A DNA stretch of 64,000 nt from Eutreptiella sp. 'Long Island Sound 2002' (lineage: Eukaryota > Euglenozoa > Euglenophyceae > Eutreptiales > Eutreptiaceae). Below are positions 10,286-20,565 of this stretch, one piece after another. Position numbers and translations under genes: made by a program. Within the stretch, counting starts at the first letter, position 1. Every line of letters begins with the position of its first letter. The notes beneath the pieces are model-generated. The model was not told the DNA's origin, made no database searches, and saw only the letters and a program-made list of their open reading frames with translations. The DNA is taken from NCBI GenBank assembly GCA_964036045.1, contig OZ038378.1, forward strand, positions 146,347,767 to 146,411,766, read 5' to 3'.

Positions 10286-10524
10286 CCAGAACCGGATCAA
10301 GCGGAGCGGCGGCTCGGGGGGCAAAGGCAAGCAACGGGTGGGGTGGCAGCCTCCCATCGGGCGTGGGCGGTGGCGGGGCGCACTGCTGCAGGTGCCCGGG
10401 CACATTTTTGCTTGTTGATGATGGTGTATGTGACTAAAACAGCGCATTAAAAAATAGACCAGGCCAATGTGAAAAAATAGATAGAAACGGGAGGGGCCCC
10501 AGTCCCCTGACGGGCGAGGCCGGT

Positions 10525-10613
10525 GGGGGGGAGCACTGCTACAGGCCGGGTTCGAACCGGCGATCTACGTGACGACAGCCGACGATGTTAACCACTATAC
10601 CACACTGCCTCCC
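10525..10613 (-). repeat. tRNA-Asp-like SINE head abutting LINE 3' end
   Basis: Read on the minus strand it starts GGGAGGCAGTGTGGTATAGT, with a good A-box (TGGTATAGTGGTTAA). It has a CTGTCGT anticodon-loop-like stretch suggesting Asp(GTC), and a perfect T arm (GCCGG TTCGAAC CCGGC). The acceptor stem is not fully closed. The LINE ORF2 frame runs into this sequence and ends in it, so either a SINE follows the LINE or the LINE carries a tRNA-like 3' tail. Confidence 0.55.
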
Positions 10614-13600
10614 ATACTGTCTTTGTAAGGGGAAAAATTCAAAACTTGCACAATCGAATCCAGCTCGGCGACAGTGGTCCTGCGCTGTCGCTTGGTGGGA
10701 GGGGTGTACGTGGGCATGATGAAGTCCCGCGACGGGGTCTTAAGTACTGGGCATCTGGGGTGGGAGAGCCTTCCCTGGTCAGCCAATCTGTCAGCTTCGT
10801 TGTTCCCTAGAATGTCCACATGGGACGGCACTTTAATAAACTTGATGGAGCCTGTGTGTGCACTGAGGGTGTCCAGAAGAAGTTCCCAGAGGGGAACGTT
10901 AGAAACCGGACCACTGCTTCCCGTCCATCCCCTGAGTTTCCACCGGCGCGCCGCGCCAGTGGCTCCCAGGAAGACGTACTCACTGTCTGTGCAAATTGCG
11001 ACTTTGCCAAAAGAAAGGATTTGCAATGCCCGAACCACGGCCAGGAGTTCTGCCGTGTTGTTTGTCTGCCGGAAGTGTACCGGGACATATGCGGAGATGC
11101 TGATGTCAGGGTGCGCGTAGATGCCATATCCTGCTACCCGGCCCACACCTTCCGTTTCGGCGGATGAGCCATCCGTGAAAACCAGGGTGTATCCGTCCGC
11201 GGAGAGGGTGTCAAAAATTCCTTCCAGCTCCGCCGCCCGTTGCTGTTTGCGCAGTCGGCGCGCTGTTTCTTTGCGTTGTTTTTTGCTGGGCGGGGGAGTG
11301 GGAGGTGTGACACGCAGATGGGGGTGTTGTAGCACTCCATCATGGAGTAGCGACTGTAGCGCTCCGATGAAAAGATGCAAGTCATGATCTGAAATAGGGA
11401 TGCTCGATGGACATGTAGCCCATAGTTTCAAGGTGGCAATCCAAATAGAAACAAAGCAGGACCAGGTAGCTGAATATTGTCGTTGGTATTTTTTCTTTTG
11501 GCGGACCTGCCAATTGGCGTATACCGCCGCCCAGGCCAGGAAGCCTGTCGGGCACTGAAAGGAAAACTGTAGGAAGGAGGAAAGCAGGGCGGTTGGACGT
11601 TCCTCTACAGTGGCCGTGGGAAAGCATTTGGCAATAGTGTCAAAAGCTACTTTGAGCAAGGAGCACTCCGTGCGTGCGTGGTCGATTGTCTCTAGCTCAC
11701 CGTCAATTGGGCACCACACGTCATCCGGTTTCCAATCTTTTTGTCGCTCCCCCACAGGGAGGCGGAGCCATAGCACCTGTCTGATGAAGTCTTTGTGGTG
11801 TGCGGGAATATTGAAAAAGTGAAAGGCCTTCCATACCCCAGGTGGTTGCCTTGGTGCCAGGGAGGTAGTGGAACAGAGGAACAAAGCCATGGATTTTGTG
11901 GTCCATCGAGACCACACATCCGCTTCCGGAACCGGGTGGAGGGGTGGGTTCGTGGGTGCCTGGCCGAGATTTGAGGAGTGATAATGAAACACTCCCTGTT
12001 GATAAATGCTGGCCCAAGTGGGTGCGATCTGCGAAATATGTGTGCTGTTGTTGATTAAATCTCCCACCGTAATGACCCCCTGCCGGATAAGCTGGGGGCA
12101 ATAGTAGGTGAGGGATGCTGGCTTGGAAAACAGTCTGTTGTGCCAGAGTGGGGTGCCAGACGATAGTGCTTCAGGTCGGTTGAAAGTCACTTTGGCAGTG
12201 ACGAGTGAGTATGCTCGTGCGCTCCAAGCCAGATAAGGCATTTTGTGCCAAGCCACATTGCTCCCCATTTGAAAAGTGTGGAGCGTTGACGGGGAGACAT
12301 TTATGCCTTACTCAGTGGCAAAACACTCATAAGGCTCGGTGACACATTTAGGAATGGCCTCGGCCTTGTAGACATGACGAATAAAGATAGTGGAAAATTG
12401 CCAAAGCAGGAAGGTGTCAGGGGGGGCCAGCTCGAGCCCCCCATGCTCTTTGCTGTGCGACAGGATGTCTAGTGTAATGCCCCAGTTGTTGAGTTTGAGG
12501 GCAACCCGATAAATTGTTTTGACCGCGGCGATGACATTGTCTGTAGGGTAGACAACACGAGACGGGTAGACCAAAAGTGGGAGAATCCAGCTTTGGAGGA
12601 GTTCCACCCTTTCAGCGAGTGAGAGGGACCACGACTGCATGGAAAACGCACGACCTGTGGCTTTTCTGAGTGCAGGTCCATAGGCCTCCTCCGCTGTGGT
12701 AGCCCCAAGGACAATGCCCAGGTACTTGTATTTGTCGACTACTCTGAGGCCTGTGCTCAGGAGCTGAACCCTGTGTATGGGGTCCCAATGCCCCTTGAGC
12801 AGAATGTTGGACTTGTCCAGGTTTGTGTACAAACCTGTAACTGTAGAGAATTCCTGAACCCTGCTCCAGACCAAGAGGAACACCCTCGCCCCGGTGGTGG
12901 GGTCGCATTCAATGATGATGATTAAGTCGTCTGCGTAGAGCAGAACTTGCACATGTTCTGACAAATCCATAAGTTTGTGGATGATGGGGGAAATGAGCAT
13001 GGCAAATATAGACGGCGAAAAGGGGCACCCCTGTCGTACACCCGAACGGGGGAGAATTTTGTGGTCTGTGTAAATGTGATCACGGACAAGAACACAGATT
13101 GGCGCTGTAAACAGCAGTAAACAAAGGGAAATTAGACCGTCAGGCAATTGCATAAGATTAAGGAACGTGCGTGTATACTCATGAGAAACAGAATCAAAGG
13201 CCTTTTTGAAATCGATGGGGCAAAACAGGGCATCCCCCGGGGAGTTCCAGGAGCCAAAAGTATGCCACAGATTCGTGAAAATGGACCGTCCCCTGATAAA
13301 ACCTCGTTGCTGGATAAGGGTGAGGGCATCAATGTAATCTCTGAGTTGCAGGGCAAGAATGGCTGCCACCCATTTGTGTGAAGTGTTTTGCAGCACCAAA
13401 GGCCGTAGATTGTGTACTGAAGCGGTCCCAAGTCCTTTCGGAATGGGATTAAGAAGTGCCAAGGACCAGTCATCGTTGAGTGTGTTAGAGTCCAGAATGC
13501 CCTTGTAAATGTCAAGCATAAGAGGGCAAAAGAAATCCGAAAAGGCCTTGTAGACGGAAACCTGTACTCCATCAATTCCGGGTGCCGAGGTGCCGTTCAA

Positions 13601-15217
13601 GGACTCCAGCGCGGCGTGCACTAGGTCCAGTGACAGCGGTTGTATCAGCATTTTTGCCATCAATGCTGTGTTTTTGCCACGGAAAAATGTTTTGAGATAA
13701 GACGTCACTTCCATTTGTGATTTTCCGGAGGGATTCATTGTTTGTTGCCAATAGGAGACAATTTCAGAGACCATGGACTCAGGGTCGGGCAGAAGCTGGC
13801 CGGACCTATTGCGCAAAGAGTATAGTTTTCGTTTGAATTGTAGTTGTTTGGTGAGTCGCCAGATTTCTTGGCGGCGGCGCCATGGTTGCAAATGATGTGG
13901 GTCGTGTAGGGTAGTTTTTAGCTTATCCAGAACCTGCTGCCCTGAACGGTCGGTGTCTGACCGTTCGGCCAGGGCTGTTAAAATTTGATAAGCCGCTTTG
14001 GCGGATGAGGGGGTGTACCCATGAACCTTGAGGTAGCGCCAGGCCTCTTCCGAGAGGTGATGTGTAGAAGAGACCATCAAAAGAGATTGCAGTTCCGTGA
14101 TGCCTGTGGCTCTGTTGGCCTTCTCATAGGAGAAAGCTGCAGTTTTGATACATTCCAAACCGTCCGCCCACTTGGAGTAACCTTCAGTGTTGATGGAGTG
14201 CAGTTCAGCCTGTAGTTGTTGGAGGGTGTCCTCCGAGGATAAGAAAGTTGTAGGGATTCTGAGTCGCTTCCCTTGCTTGGTAGGCTTGGCCGACAGTGAG
14301 GCAATAACTGCCTTGTGGTCCGAATTGGCCACAAAACGGGTATAGCACTCTACCACGGAGTTTTGGAAATTCTCGTGAAGGAGAATTCTATCGATCCGTC
14401 GTCTCCTGTCAAGGACGGGGGCGCACTCGTTTGCGGCTAGGTCGGGCCTAGCCGACGTAGTCGGCTTGGCCGGGGCAAAGCCCCATGTCCAGCCTTCCAA
14501 ATCAAAATCGGAGTGTCTGCCACGGTGGAAACATGCATATGTGTCGATGAGCTGATGGTTCGTCAGAAAATCAAGTTCCGCTTCACGGGCGGCGATGACA
14601 GTGGAGTGCTCAGAAGATAGATGCGGTGCAGAAATGTCCCTTGAGGGGACTGTGACCGAATTGTGGTTGGACAGATAGATGGTGTCTCCCGGGACGAGAG
14701 TGGGCGAGACTTGCGAGAGCAAGGTCCATTGGCGCTGCCTTTCGGCTGCGTCATGATGAAAATGATAAACACAGAAATGATGCTTGACCCCATCGGGGTC
14801 AGCCAGCTGAGCAAAAAGGTGGCGTTTTTCAATGGCATACGAATTCAGGAGTGTCCAAGTGTTGTGAAAAATCAATGCAGATCCCCCTCTACCTTTGGGG
14901 CTCAGGTTGGAAAGGAGGACGAACCCCCAGTCCTTGAAACGTTCAGTAAGCTGTTCCAGGCATTGATCGTCCTTGATGTGCGCTTCCTGAAGTCCCATTA
15001 CATGTACGGAGTTACGATACAAAAAACGGCATATCTGGACCTGCCTATCTTCCGAAAAGATGTCGCTGACGGGGACCTTGGTGGTCAGCCCGTTGGCGTT
15101 AAAAGTGGCTACCTTAGTGTGAGCTGCGGCATAAACCACTGGCTGTTGGTTGTCTCCTGTCGGACGTCCAACCGCTGGTGGTTGGTGGTGTGCTGGTTTT
15201 TGTGAGTGTGACGACAT
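10595..15217 (-). pseudogene. LINE ORF2: endonuclease, reverse transcriptase, RNase H
   Basis: ATG at 15217 opens an apurinic-type endonuclease: KVATFNANGL, GLQEAHIKD, RRIDRILLHE and SDHKAVIASL are its active-site blocks. The reverse transcriptase follows, with PIDFKKAFDSVSHEY, GVRQGCPFSPS and the catalytic LLYADDLIII at 12937-12926. TAA at 12310-12308 stops the frame. The same frame then continues through the C-terminal region (a Cys/His cluster around CPIDGELETIDHARTEC) and an RNase H domain (FTDGSSAE, AELLAVVRAL, CTDSEYV, NNEADRLADQGR) to 10595. The protein nicks DNA and reverse transcribes its RNA at the target. One nonsense change is the only visible damage, unless TAA is read through. 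ATG lies 13 nt after the ORF1 stop. Confidence 0.9.
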
Positions 15218-15230
15218 AAGGTCATGTTGG

Positions 15231-15411
15231 CTACTTCACAGTTTGTGCGTAAGAGGGCTTCTTGGACTCAGCAGAAGCTGGTTTTTTCCTGTTGGCCATG
15301 GATTCACGCTTGAGATTATTAAACTCATCTATGGGGATGATGGAAATAGAAATTTGTTTCGCTTCGTCATGAAGCATGACGCTTTGGTTTGCGGAGGCAA
15401 ATTTGCCTTTT
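15231..15411 (-). CDS. LINE ORF1, C-terminal part after the insertion
   Basis: This frame gives the last roughly 60 residues of ORF1, including KGKFASANQSVML and a basic tail ending KKPSYAQTVK at TAG 15231. It continues the frame of 21795-24034 exactly when the interval 15412-21794 plus the shared ATT core is collapsed to one ATT. Confidence 0.8.
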
Positions 15412-15504
15412 ATTTTGCTAAAACCACAAGCAAACACGCAAACACGAGGCAAAACACGCACGTCTCCTGTGGCACATCTCGTCAGTGTGCCGCCTCCTCG
15501 TGGG
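15412..15504 (-). repeat. YR element split direct repeat B2 (93 bp)
   Basis: It starts ATTTTGCTAAAACCACAAGC and ends CTCCTCGTGGG, identical in extent to B1 at 15684-15776. This is the outer 3' end of the element in its own orientation. Confidence 0.9.
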
Positions 15505-15569
15505 CAGTCACAAAAGCCCGGTATGGGCAATAGAAGTCGCAAATAGCGTCATTGGGTGGGACGGGTGGG

Positions 15570-15686
15570 CTGCTGGCAACAAGCAAAAATGCTCTACAAG
15601 TACAGAGCCTCACTGCACACACGCATGCGCACACACACACCACCCGACGAGCAAAACCAAAGCTCAGGCACGGCTGAGCTAAGATT
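15570..15686 (-). repeat. YR element split direct repeat A2 (117 bp)
   Basis: It starts CTGCTGGCAACAAGCAAAAA and ends in CTGAGCTAAGATT, matching A1 at 21678-21794 over the same 117 bp. It overlaps B1 by ATT. Confidence 0.9.
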
Positions 15687-15776
15687 TTGCTAAAACCACA
15701 AGCAAACACGCAAACACGAGGCAAAACACGCACGTCTCCTGTGGCACATCTCGTCAGTGTGCCGCCTCCTCGTGGG
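15684..15776 (-). repeat. YR element split direct repeat B1 (93 bp)
   Basis: Internal copy of B2. It joins A2 through the three-base overlap at 15684-15686. Confidence 0.9.
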
Positions 15777-16521
15777 TCTCGTTCATGCCAAACTGCCGCA
15801 TAACCCCCCCCCCCCCCCCCCCCCCCAGGTCTGAGACCCAGCGGCTCCCATGCGCAACGCACGCCACACCCTCGAAGTATACGGCCGCCCCAAACATAAA
15901 TCGCCAAAGGCGCCCCGCACACACCGGCGCCACCCGCCAAGCTTCAGGCGTCCGCAGACCAAGCCCAAGAGAGCGTGGACGACCCCTGCCGCCGCCAATG
16001 AGGAAGCGGTAAATGTACAGCGACCGTCAGGCACTGCCGCCCTGTCGCAGAGCTGCCCGGTCAGCCCAGGGCAGCACCCCTGAGATCCGCAGCAGATCTC
16101 AAAATGGCGGGCCAGCGCCCAACCCAGCTCCAACCCTAAGAAAGCATGGACCCCGGACCCACAACAAAGTGGCAGTGGTGCAGGCCAAAGGACCAACGCC
16201 CGGCATATAACCACAAAATCAGCCCGCGACATCCACGCAGGGCAGGGCCGCCTCTACAGACAATCGCCCGGAGGGCTCCCGCCTGCGCACACTGGACCTG
16301 CCAAAACGCAGATAGAATACGAGCCACACACAACAACCAGAAAATTGGCGCAGCCACGGAAGCCAAAAAACGCCCACAAATGCGCGAGCAATGCCCGGGC
16401 GCAAAGCAGCCCGGCCATCCCAGGGTGGCACTCAGAGACCTGACACAGAACGCAAAGCAAAGGGTGAGCGCACACTCCCACCCCAGCCCCTCGGAGACCG
16501 GCTGACCACCCAAAAAACAGA
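15777..16521 (-). other. YR element 3' non-coding region
   Basis: No convincing coding frame lies between ORF4 and B1. It holds a 23-nt C tract at 15804-15826 and GC-rich sequence. Several overlapping frames are open but have no domain-like content. Confidence 0.5.
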
Positions 16522-17037
16522 CTACACCAACGGCCTGAAGTGGCCAGCTATTCTCACCACCAAGGGATAAGACCCCTGCACCCATAGATACGGGACGGGG
16601 GTACGACGACCCCCGTTCCAGTCCGTCAGCGACACCACCACCCTCTGACCTCCCCTCGACCCCGTCACCACATCCCACATCCCCCCGCAAGTGTGTCTGC
16701 CCCCTGGCTTCACCCCGGGGTCCCCAACCGCGGTGGTGCGCCGCGTCGCCTGCCCCCGAACCCGCTTGGCGATGTCCATGGCCGCGGCACCCAGGAAGTC
16801 GTCCCTCTCCTTGGGATCTTCTGGCACGCCGTACGCGACGTACAGCCGCACCCCATTCCGGAGGAGCACCCGGTGACAGGCCCTGCGGCCCACCAAGGCT
16901 CCCAACTTCTCCCGCAGCGCGGCGCGGCGCCGCGCCGCGCGCCGCTGAACGGCCTCCTCCGACCGCTTGCGCGAGCGGCTCTTGCCCCGCTTCCGCCCGC
17001 CGCTACGCGCACGGCGGTTACGGCGGCGCCGGGTCAT
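16522..17037 (-). CDS. YR element ORF4, small basic protein
   Basis: ATG at 17037 lies 57 nt after the RT-RNase H stop. The roughly 170-residue product begins with an extremely basic stretch (TRRRRNRRARSGGRKRGKSR) and a second Arg-rich helix. A globular part with LYVAYGVPEDPKERDDFLGA follows, then a C-terminal portion ending FRPLV at TAG 16522. The basic head suggests nucleic-acid binding or nuclear import. I do not recognise a family; the usual accessory domains of YR elements (methyltransferase, hydrolase) are not seen. It could be element-specific or the remains of a fused domain. Confidence 0.6.
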   Translation of the reverse strand: MTRRRRNRRARSGGRKRGKSRSRKRSEEAVQRRAARRRAALREKLGALVGRRACHRVLLRNGVRLYVAYGVPEDPKERDDFLGAAAMDIAKRVRGQATRRTTAVGDPGVKPGGRHTCGGMWDVVTGSRGGQRVVVSLTDWNGGRRTPVPYLWVQGSYPLVVRIAGHFRPLV

Positions 17038-17093
17038 GATCACATGCACCAAGAGAAACGAGTGCTACAAGCAGGCGACGGCACTACACGACC

Positions 17094-19170
17094 TCAAGTC
17101 ATTGCACCCACCGACTCCTCCAAGCGGTACTGCAAAAAAACCTCGTGGAACTCCGCCCCCCCTTCACCACCCCCCGGGGACCACAGGCCCGCTCTCCACG
17201 AATGCGGCAGAACAAAGGGCCCCATTGGCACCCCCAGGGTCCACAAAAAAACCGTGCGCCTATCGGGAAAGGCCCAGAGATCCCCAACCCTGCGCGCCGC
17301 CACCTCGCGCGCCAAACCCAGATCTCCATTGAAGTTGTCACTCAACCTACTGATAGGATCAGCGGGATTATGTGAACCACGCACCCAGTGCATATATACC
17401 GTGAAGCCTGGGCACGACGCCCACAGGTAGCGGAAACGCTTCAGAATGGACTGCTGGAATTTACGCCCCACCTTGGCTTTACACCGTAGGAACTGCACTA
17501 GCGCCGCCGCATTATCCCCAAACAAATGGGCCTCCCGAACGCCTACATTGAGGATGAGCTTCAAGCCCCAGAGCAGCGCGGCAGCCTCCGCACACTGCTG
17601 GTTGGGCGGCTGCTCCGCGGGCACAACCGATCGAGAACCCACATCCATCGAAAACAGGCCCAGCCGGTATTCACCCGCGTCCAGCGCCGCGTCGACGTAA
17701 ACAACCAACGGCGATCGCTTCACCACCCTGGGGAGGGACACCACTGACCATTGCCTCCTGGCAAGCACGCACGCCACGCACATAGACTTAAGCAAACGCA
17801 CTGGGGTAAACGGCAGCCGGGGGGGCGCCCACAGCACATGAGCCCACACACCAGACAGGTGCGGACTGTGCCCAGAACCCGGGCGACATATCCACTGTGC
17901 CCGCCCCAAGAACTGCTGCAGCCGTTTCACCCTACAGGGTCCCACAGACAACCTCAACCAATGCGCAAACAGAGCTTCCCACGCGTTGCCAGCAGTCCGC
18001 ACCTCCCCCCCCTGCAAATCAATATCCTTCCCCAGCCACACCAGCCGCTGCACAGGCTCCAACGTACTCTTTGGGCTGACTACAGCACCTGCACGGCGCA
18101 ACGCCTCCGCCGCCCTTGCCGTCTGCTCTCGCACACGCGCGCGTCCGCGCCCCACAACCAGGACATCATCCAAGTAAATTAAAACCAGCACCCCTAACAG
18201 CCCCGCGCCGGCCACCAGACCCTCTAACACTCGCTGGCACAGGAGGGGGCTGTACTTCCACCCAAAGGGCAAGCACCGGAAAGCCAACACCCCCCCCTCT
18301 CCATCCGAGACGCGAAAGGCACCCCAGAACTCGCGCGGCAGCTGAAGTGACCAAAAGCAATTACTCAGGTCGATGTGGCACATGCACAGCTCTCCCCCCC
18401 CCCCCCCCGGCAGGGACAGAATATCCCACACCGGCCTCATGCAACGCGCTCGGGCATAAAAAGAGGGGAGGAAAAAGGAGGACCCTTGCTGTGCCACCTG
18501 CGCCAAAAGGGCCAACACCTCCACAGAGGGGAGGGAGAACTTCTCCGGCCGAGACCGCATCTCCTCATTAAGGGGCACCAGATTGACAATCAAACTGCAC
18601 TTCTCCTCCGTCTTGGGTATCGCAAAAACACCCCCATTGGGCCCAGGTGACCCCGGCGGCAGGGGGAAAAGCAAACCCTGGTCCCGTAACGCCCTCATCA
18701 TGACCACCGCCTCATCCGACGGGGGAATTATCCCAGAAAACTGCCTGCCTACCAATTCTGCGAAGCCGTCCGGCACACAACTATCCCAGACCTCGCGGGG
18801 GATATCCACACGCCCCACCGGCCCCAAACCCCGCGCCAATACCTCCTCCCTGATACGCTGCATAAGCAATTTGGGCGACGTCGAATCATGCAAGAGCGAC
18901 TCCCAAACCTCAGGGCTAAATGAGGACAAAGCCACAGCCAAGACTCGCAGAAACTCCGGCTGTCTGAGATCACGGGCAGCTTCCCTGCCCCACTCCAGAA
19001 ACTGCAACAGGCGACGCTCCAGTAAACCAGGCGGTGCGCGGGGCAGACAAGCCCGCAGGGAGCACAACCAGGCGTCCCACTCACCGGTCCGAAGGCGCTC
19101 CCGCACCCACTGACCCAGCTCCGACGCGACGGGAAATTGCCGTTCGGGCAGCCGCACCCACAATCCTGGC
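17094..19170 (-). CDS. YR element reverse transcriptase-RNase H
   Basis: The frame is open from about 20573, but protein-like RT sequence begins near 19170. Motifs in order are GVFAIPKTEEKCSLIVNLVP, HIDLSNCFWSLQLP, FRCLPFGWKYSP, the catalytic IYLDDVLVVG (YLDD at 18176-18165), GKDIDLQGGEV and an RNase H with YVDAALDAG, CAEAAALLWGL, FGDNAAALVQFL and HNPADPISRL. The domain style matches DIRS/Ngaro-type RT rather than LINE RT. Its frame is +1 relative to YR, so expression needs frameshifting, re-initiation or splicing. It stops with TGA at 17094. Confidence 0.9.
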
Positions 19171-20565
19171 CGGGCCCGCGGCCTTCCGCTTGCCCAAGAC
19201 GGACGCGACCTCACCCGTCCTGCGGGCCGCGATGCGCAGCCGCCTGATGGAGGAGCCTGCTGCGGAGGCGGGTGGGGGGTCTGCATCCACATCAATGACT
19301 TCCCCCCCCCCGTCCCCCCGCGGCCGGCGCCCGCGTCCTGAGGACCCCTCAACAGCCGTAAGGGCCGGAGGGGCCCCCGGGTCACGTGCGCCAGCCCGGT
19401 CCTCCCTCCCAGCAGCTCCCGCAGCGGCAGGACTCGCGGACTCTCCAGGGCACGATCCACCCCGACCTCCTGCCGACCCATCCCCGTCACCCCCCCATTG
19501 TGGGGGCTCATCGGCATCAGGGGCACAGAGCTCCAGGAGCTCCTTCGGGAAAACGTCCCGGAGGGACACGGCGCGCCAAACGAACTCTCCTGCATGGTTG
19601 TCAGGGGGCCAGGGGAGGACAGCCTCGGTCGTGACGACGAAGTCGTCGGGCGCGTCGGCGTAGTGGACTGCCACCGTCTCCGAAAGCCACCGCCCCCACC
19701 AAGCCAGCCACTTGATGGGCAGCCCCAACCATCGCAGGGCCGCGGAGCCCCCTCGCCTCCATGCGTGCCACCTGGCGTGGGGGTTGTCGCTGCCCCCCAA
19801 CGCGGAAGCCATGACCGACTGCATGAAAGCTGGTCCCTGCGGACAGAATTGCGCTCCGACGACAGCAGACGTGGCCCCCGTGGCATCGAGCCAGCCCAGC
19901 CACTGTTGGGCATACTTCCCGAGTCGCCTGCGCACGATGCGCGGCGCCACCTTGACCGTGCGGAACGCCAATCCCCGACACCGGGATCCCCCCCGACGGA
20001 GGGGCGCGGCCTCACCCACCCGCAGAAGGCAGGTGAACGCCAGGACTGCCATCCCATAGACGGTCCACTGCGGTCGCTCCGTGCAAGCCAGCGCGAAGTT
20101 GCGGAGGTCGTCCAAACCTGCGTAGGGCCGTAGGGCCGGCTCCGTGGGCGCCCACTTGGCACAGCGCCAGACCCGGCGACTGACGAACGCGGGCAGCCAT
20201 CCCATGTCCTCCAGCGCCCGGAACGCCGACACTGCGACCTTGAGGGAGCTTCCCGAGTACCCCAGTCCCCATAACTGGAAAATGTAGCGGCACGCCGCTC
20301 GTTCAAGCTCGGATGTGGGCGTGTAGCCCACCCAGAGGGCCATCTTGCGGAAGTGGGTACAATACGTACCCATGGTGCTTTTTGCCCAGGAGGATGCCTG
20401 CAGGGCGTCCACGGAGGTGATCTCATCCTCCTTCCATATCCGTCTCCACGCTGCCCACACCAGGCGCCAGACCACGTCCTCGCCATCCCGGAAGTCCGGC
20501 GGTCCGAGAACCACCAAGGCCTCCCGGGGCTCGGGAGGGATGGGCCGGATGGGGCAGCTTCCCCA
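19081..20565 (-). CDS. YR element tyrosine recombinase
   Basis: This frame follows the gag TGA without a frame change. The N-terminal SAM-like domain starts near SSWAKSTMGTYCTHFRKMAL. The catalytic core has the first Arg in LLRVGEAAPLRRGG, the His-X-X-Arg box in WHAWRRGGSAALRWLG (about 19750-19770) and the Tyr nucleophile in WGRWLSETVAVHYADA (about 19660). A Gly/Pro/Ala-rich, basic C-terminal tail follows to TGA 19081. YRs of this group join the circular cDNA to a short core. No ATG precedes the domain start, so it is probably made as a gag-YR readthrough product or from a spliced RNA. Confidence 0.9.
   Translation of the reverse strand, partial: WGSCPIRPIPPEPREALVVLGPPDFRDGEDVVWRLVWAAWRRIWKEDEITSVDALQASSWAKSTMGTYCTHFRKMALWVGYTPTSELERAACRYIFQLWGLGYSGSSLKVAVSAFRALEDMGWLPAFVSRRVWRCAKWAPTEPALRPYAGLDDLRNFALACTERPQWTVYGMAVLAFTCLLRVGEAAPLRRGGSRCRGLAFRTVKVAPRIVRRRLGKYAQQWLGWLDATGATSAVVGAQFCPQGPAFMQSVMASALGGSDNPHARWHAWRRGGSAALRWLGLPIKWLAWWGRWLSETVAVHYADAPDDFVVTTEAVLPWPPDNHAGEFVWRAVSLRDVFPKELLELCAPDADEPPQWGGDGDGSAGGRGGSCPGESASPAAAGAAGREDRAGARDPGAPPALTAVEGSSGRGRRPRGDGGGEVIDVDADPPPASAAGSSIRRLRIAARRTGEVASVLGKRKAAGPARIVGAAARTAISRRVGAGSVGAGAPSDR

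Noticed and set aside
10525-10613. Functional tRNA-Asp gene
   Set aside because: The A-box, B-box and T arm are good, but the acceptor and anticodon stems do not close properly.
16136-16690. Additional YR-element gene downstream of ORF4
   Set aside because: The overlapping frames are Cys/Ala/Gly-rich and have no domain-like pattern. I treat the area as a 3' non-coding region.
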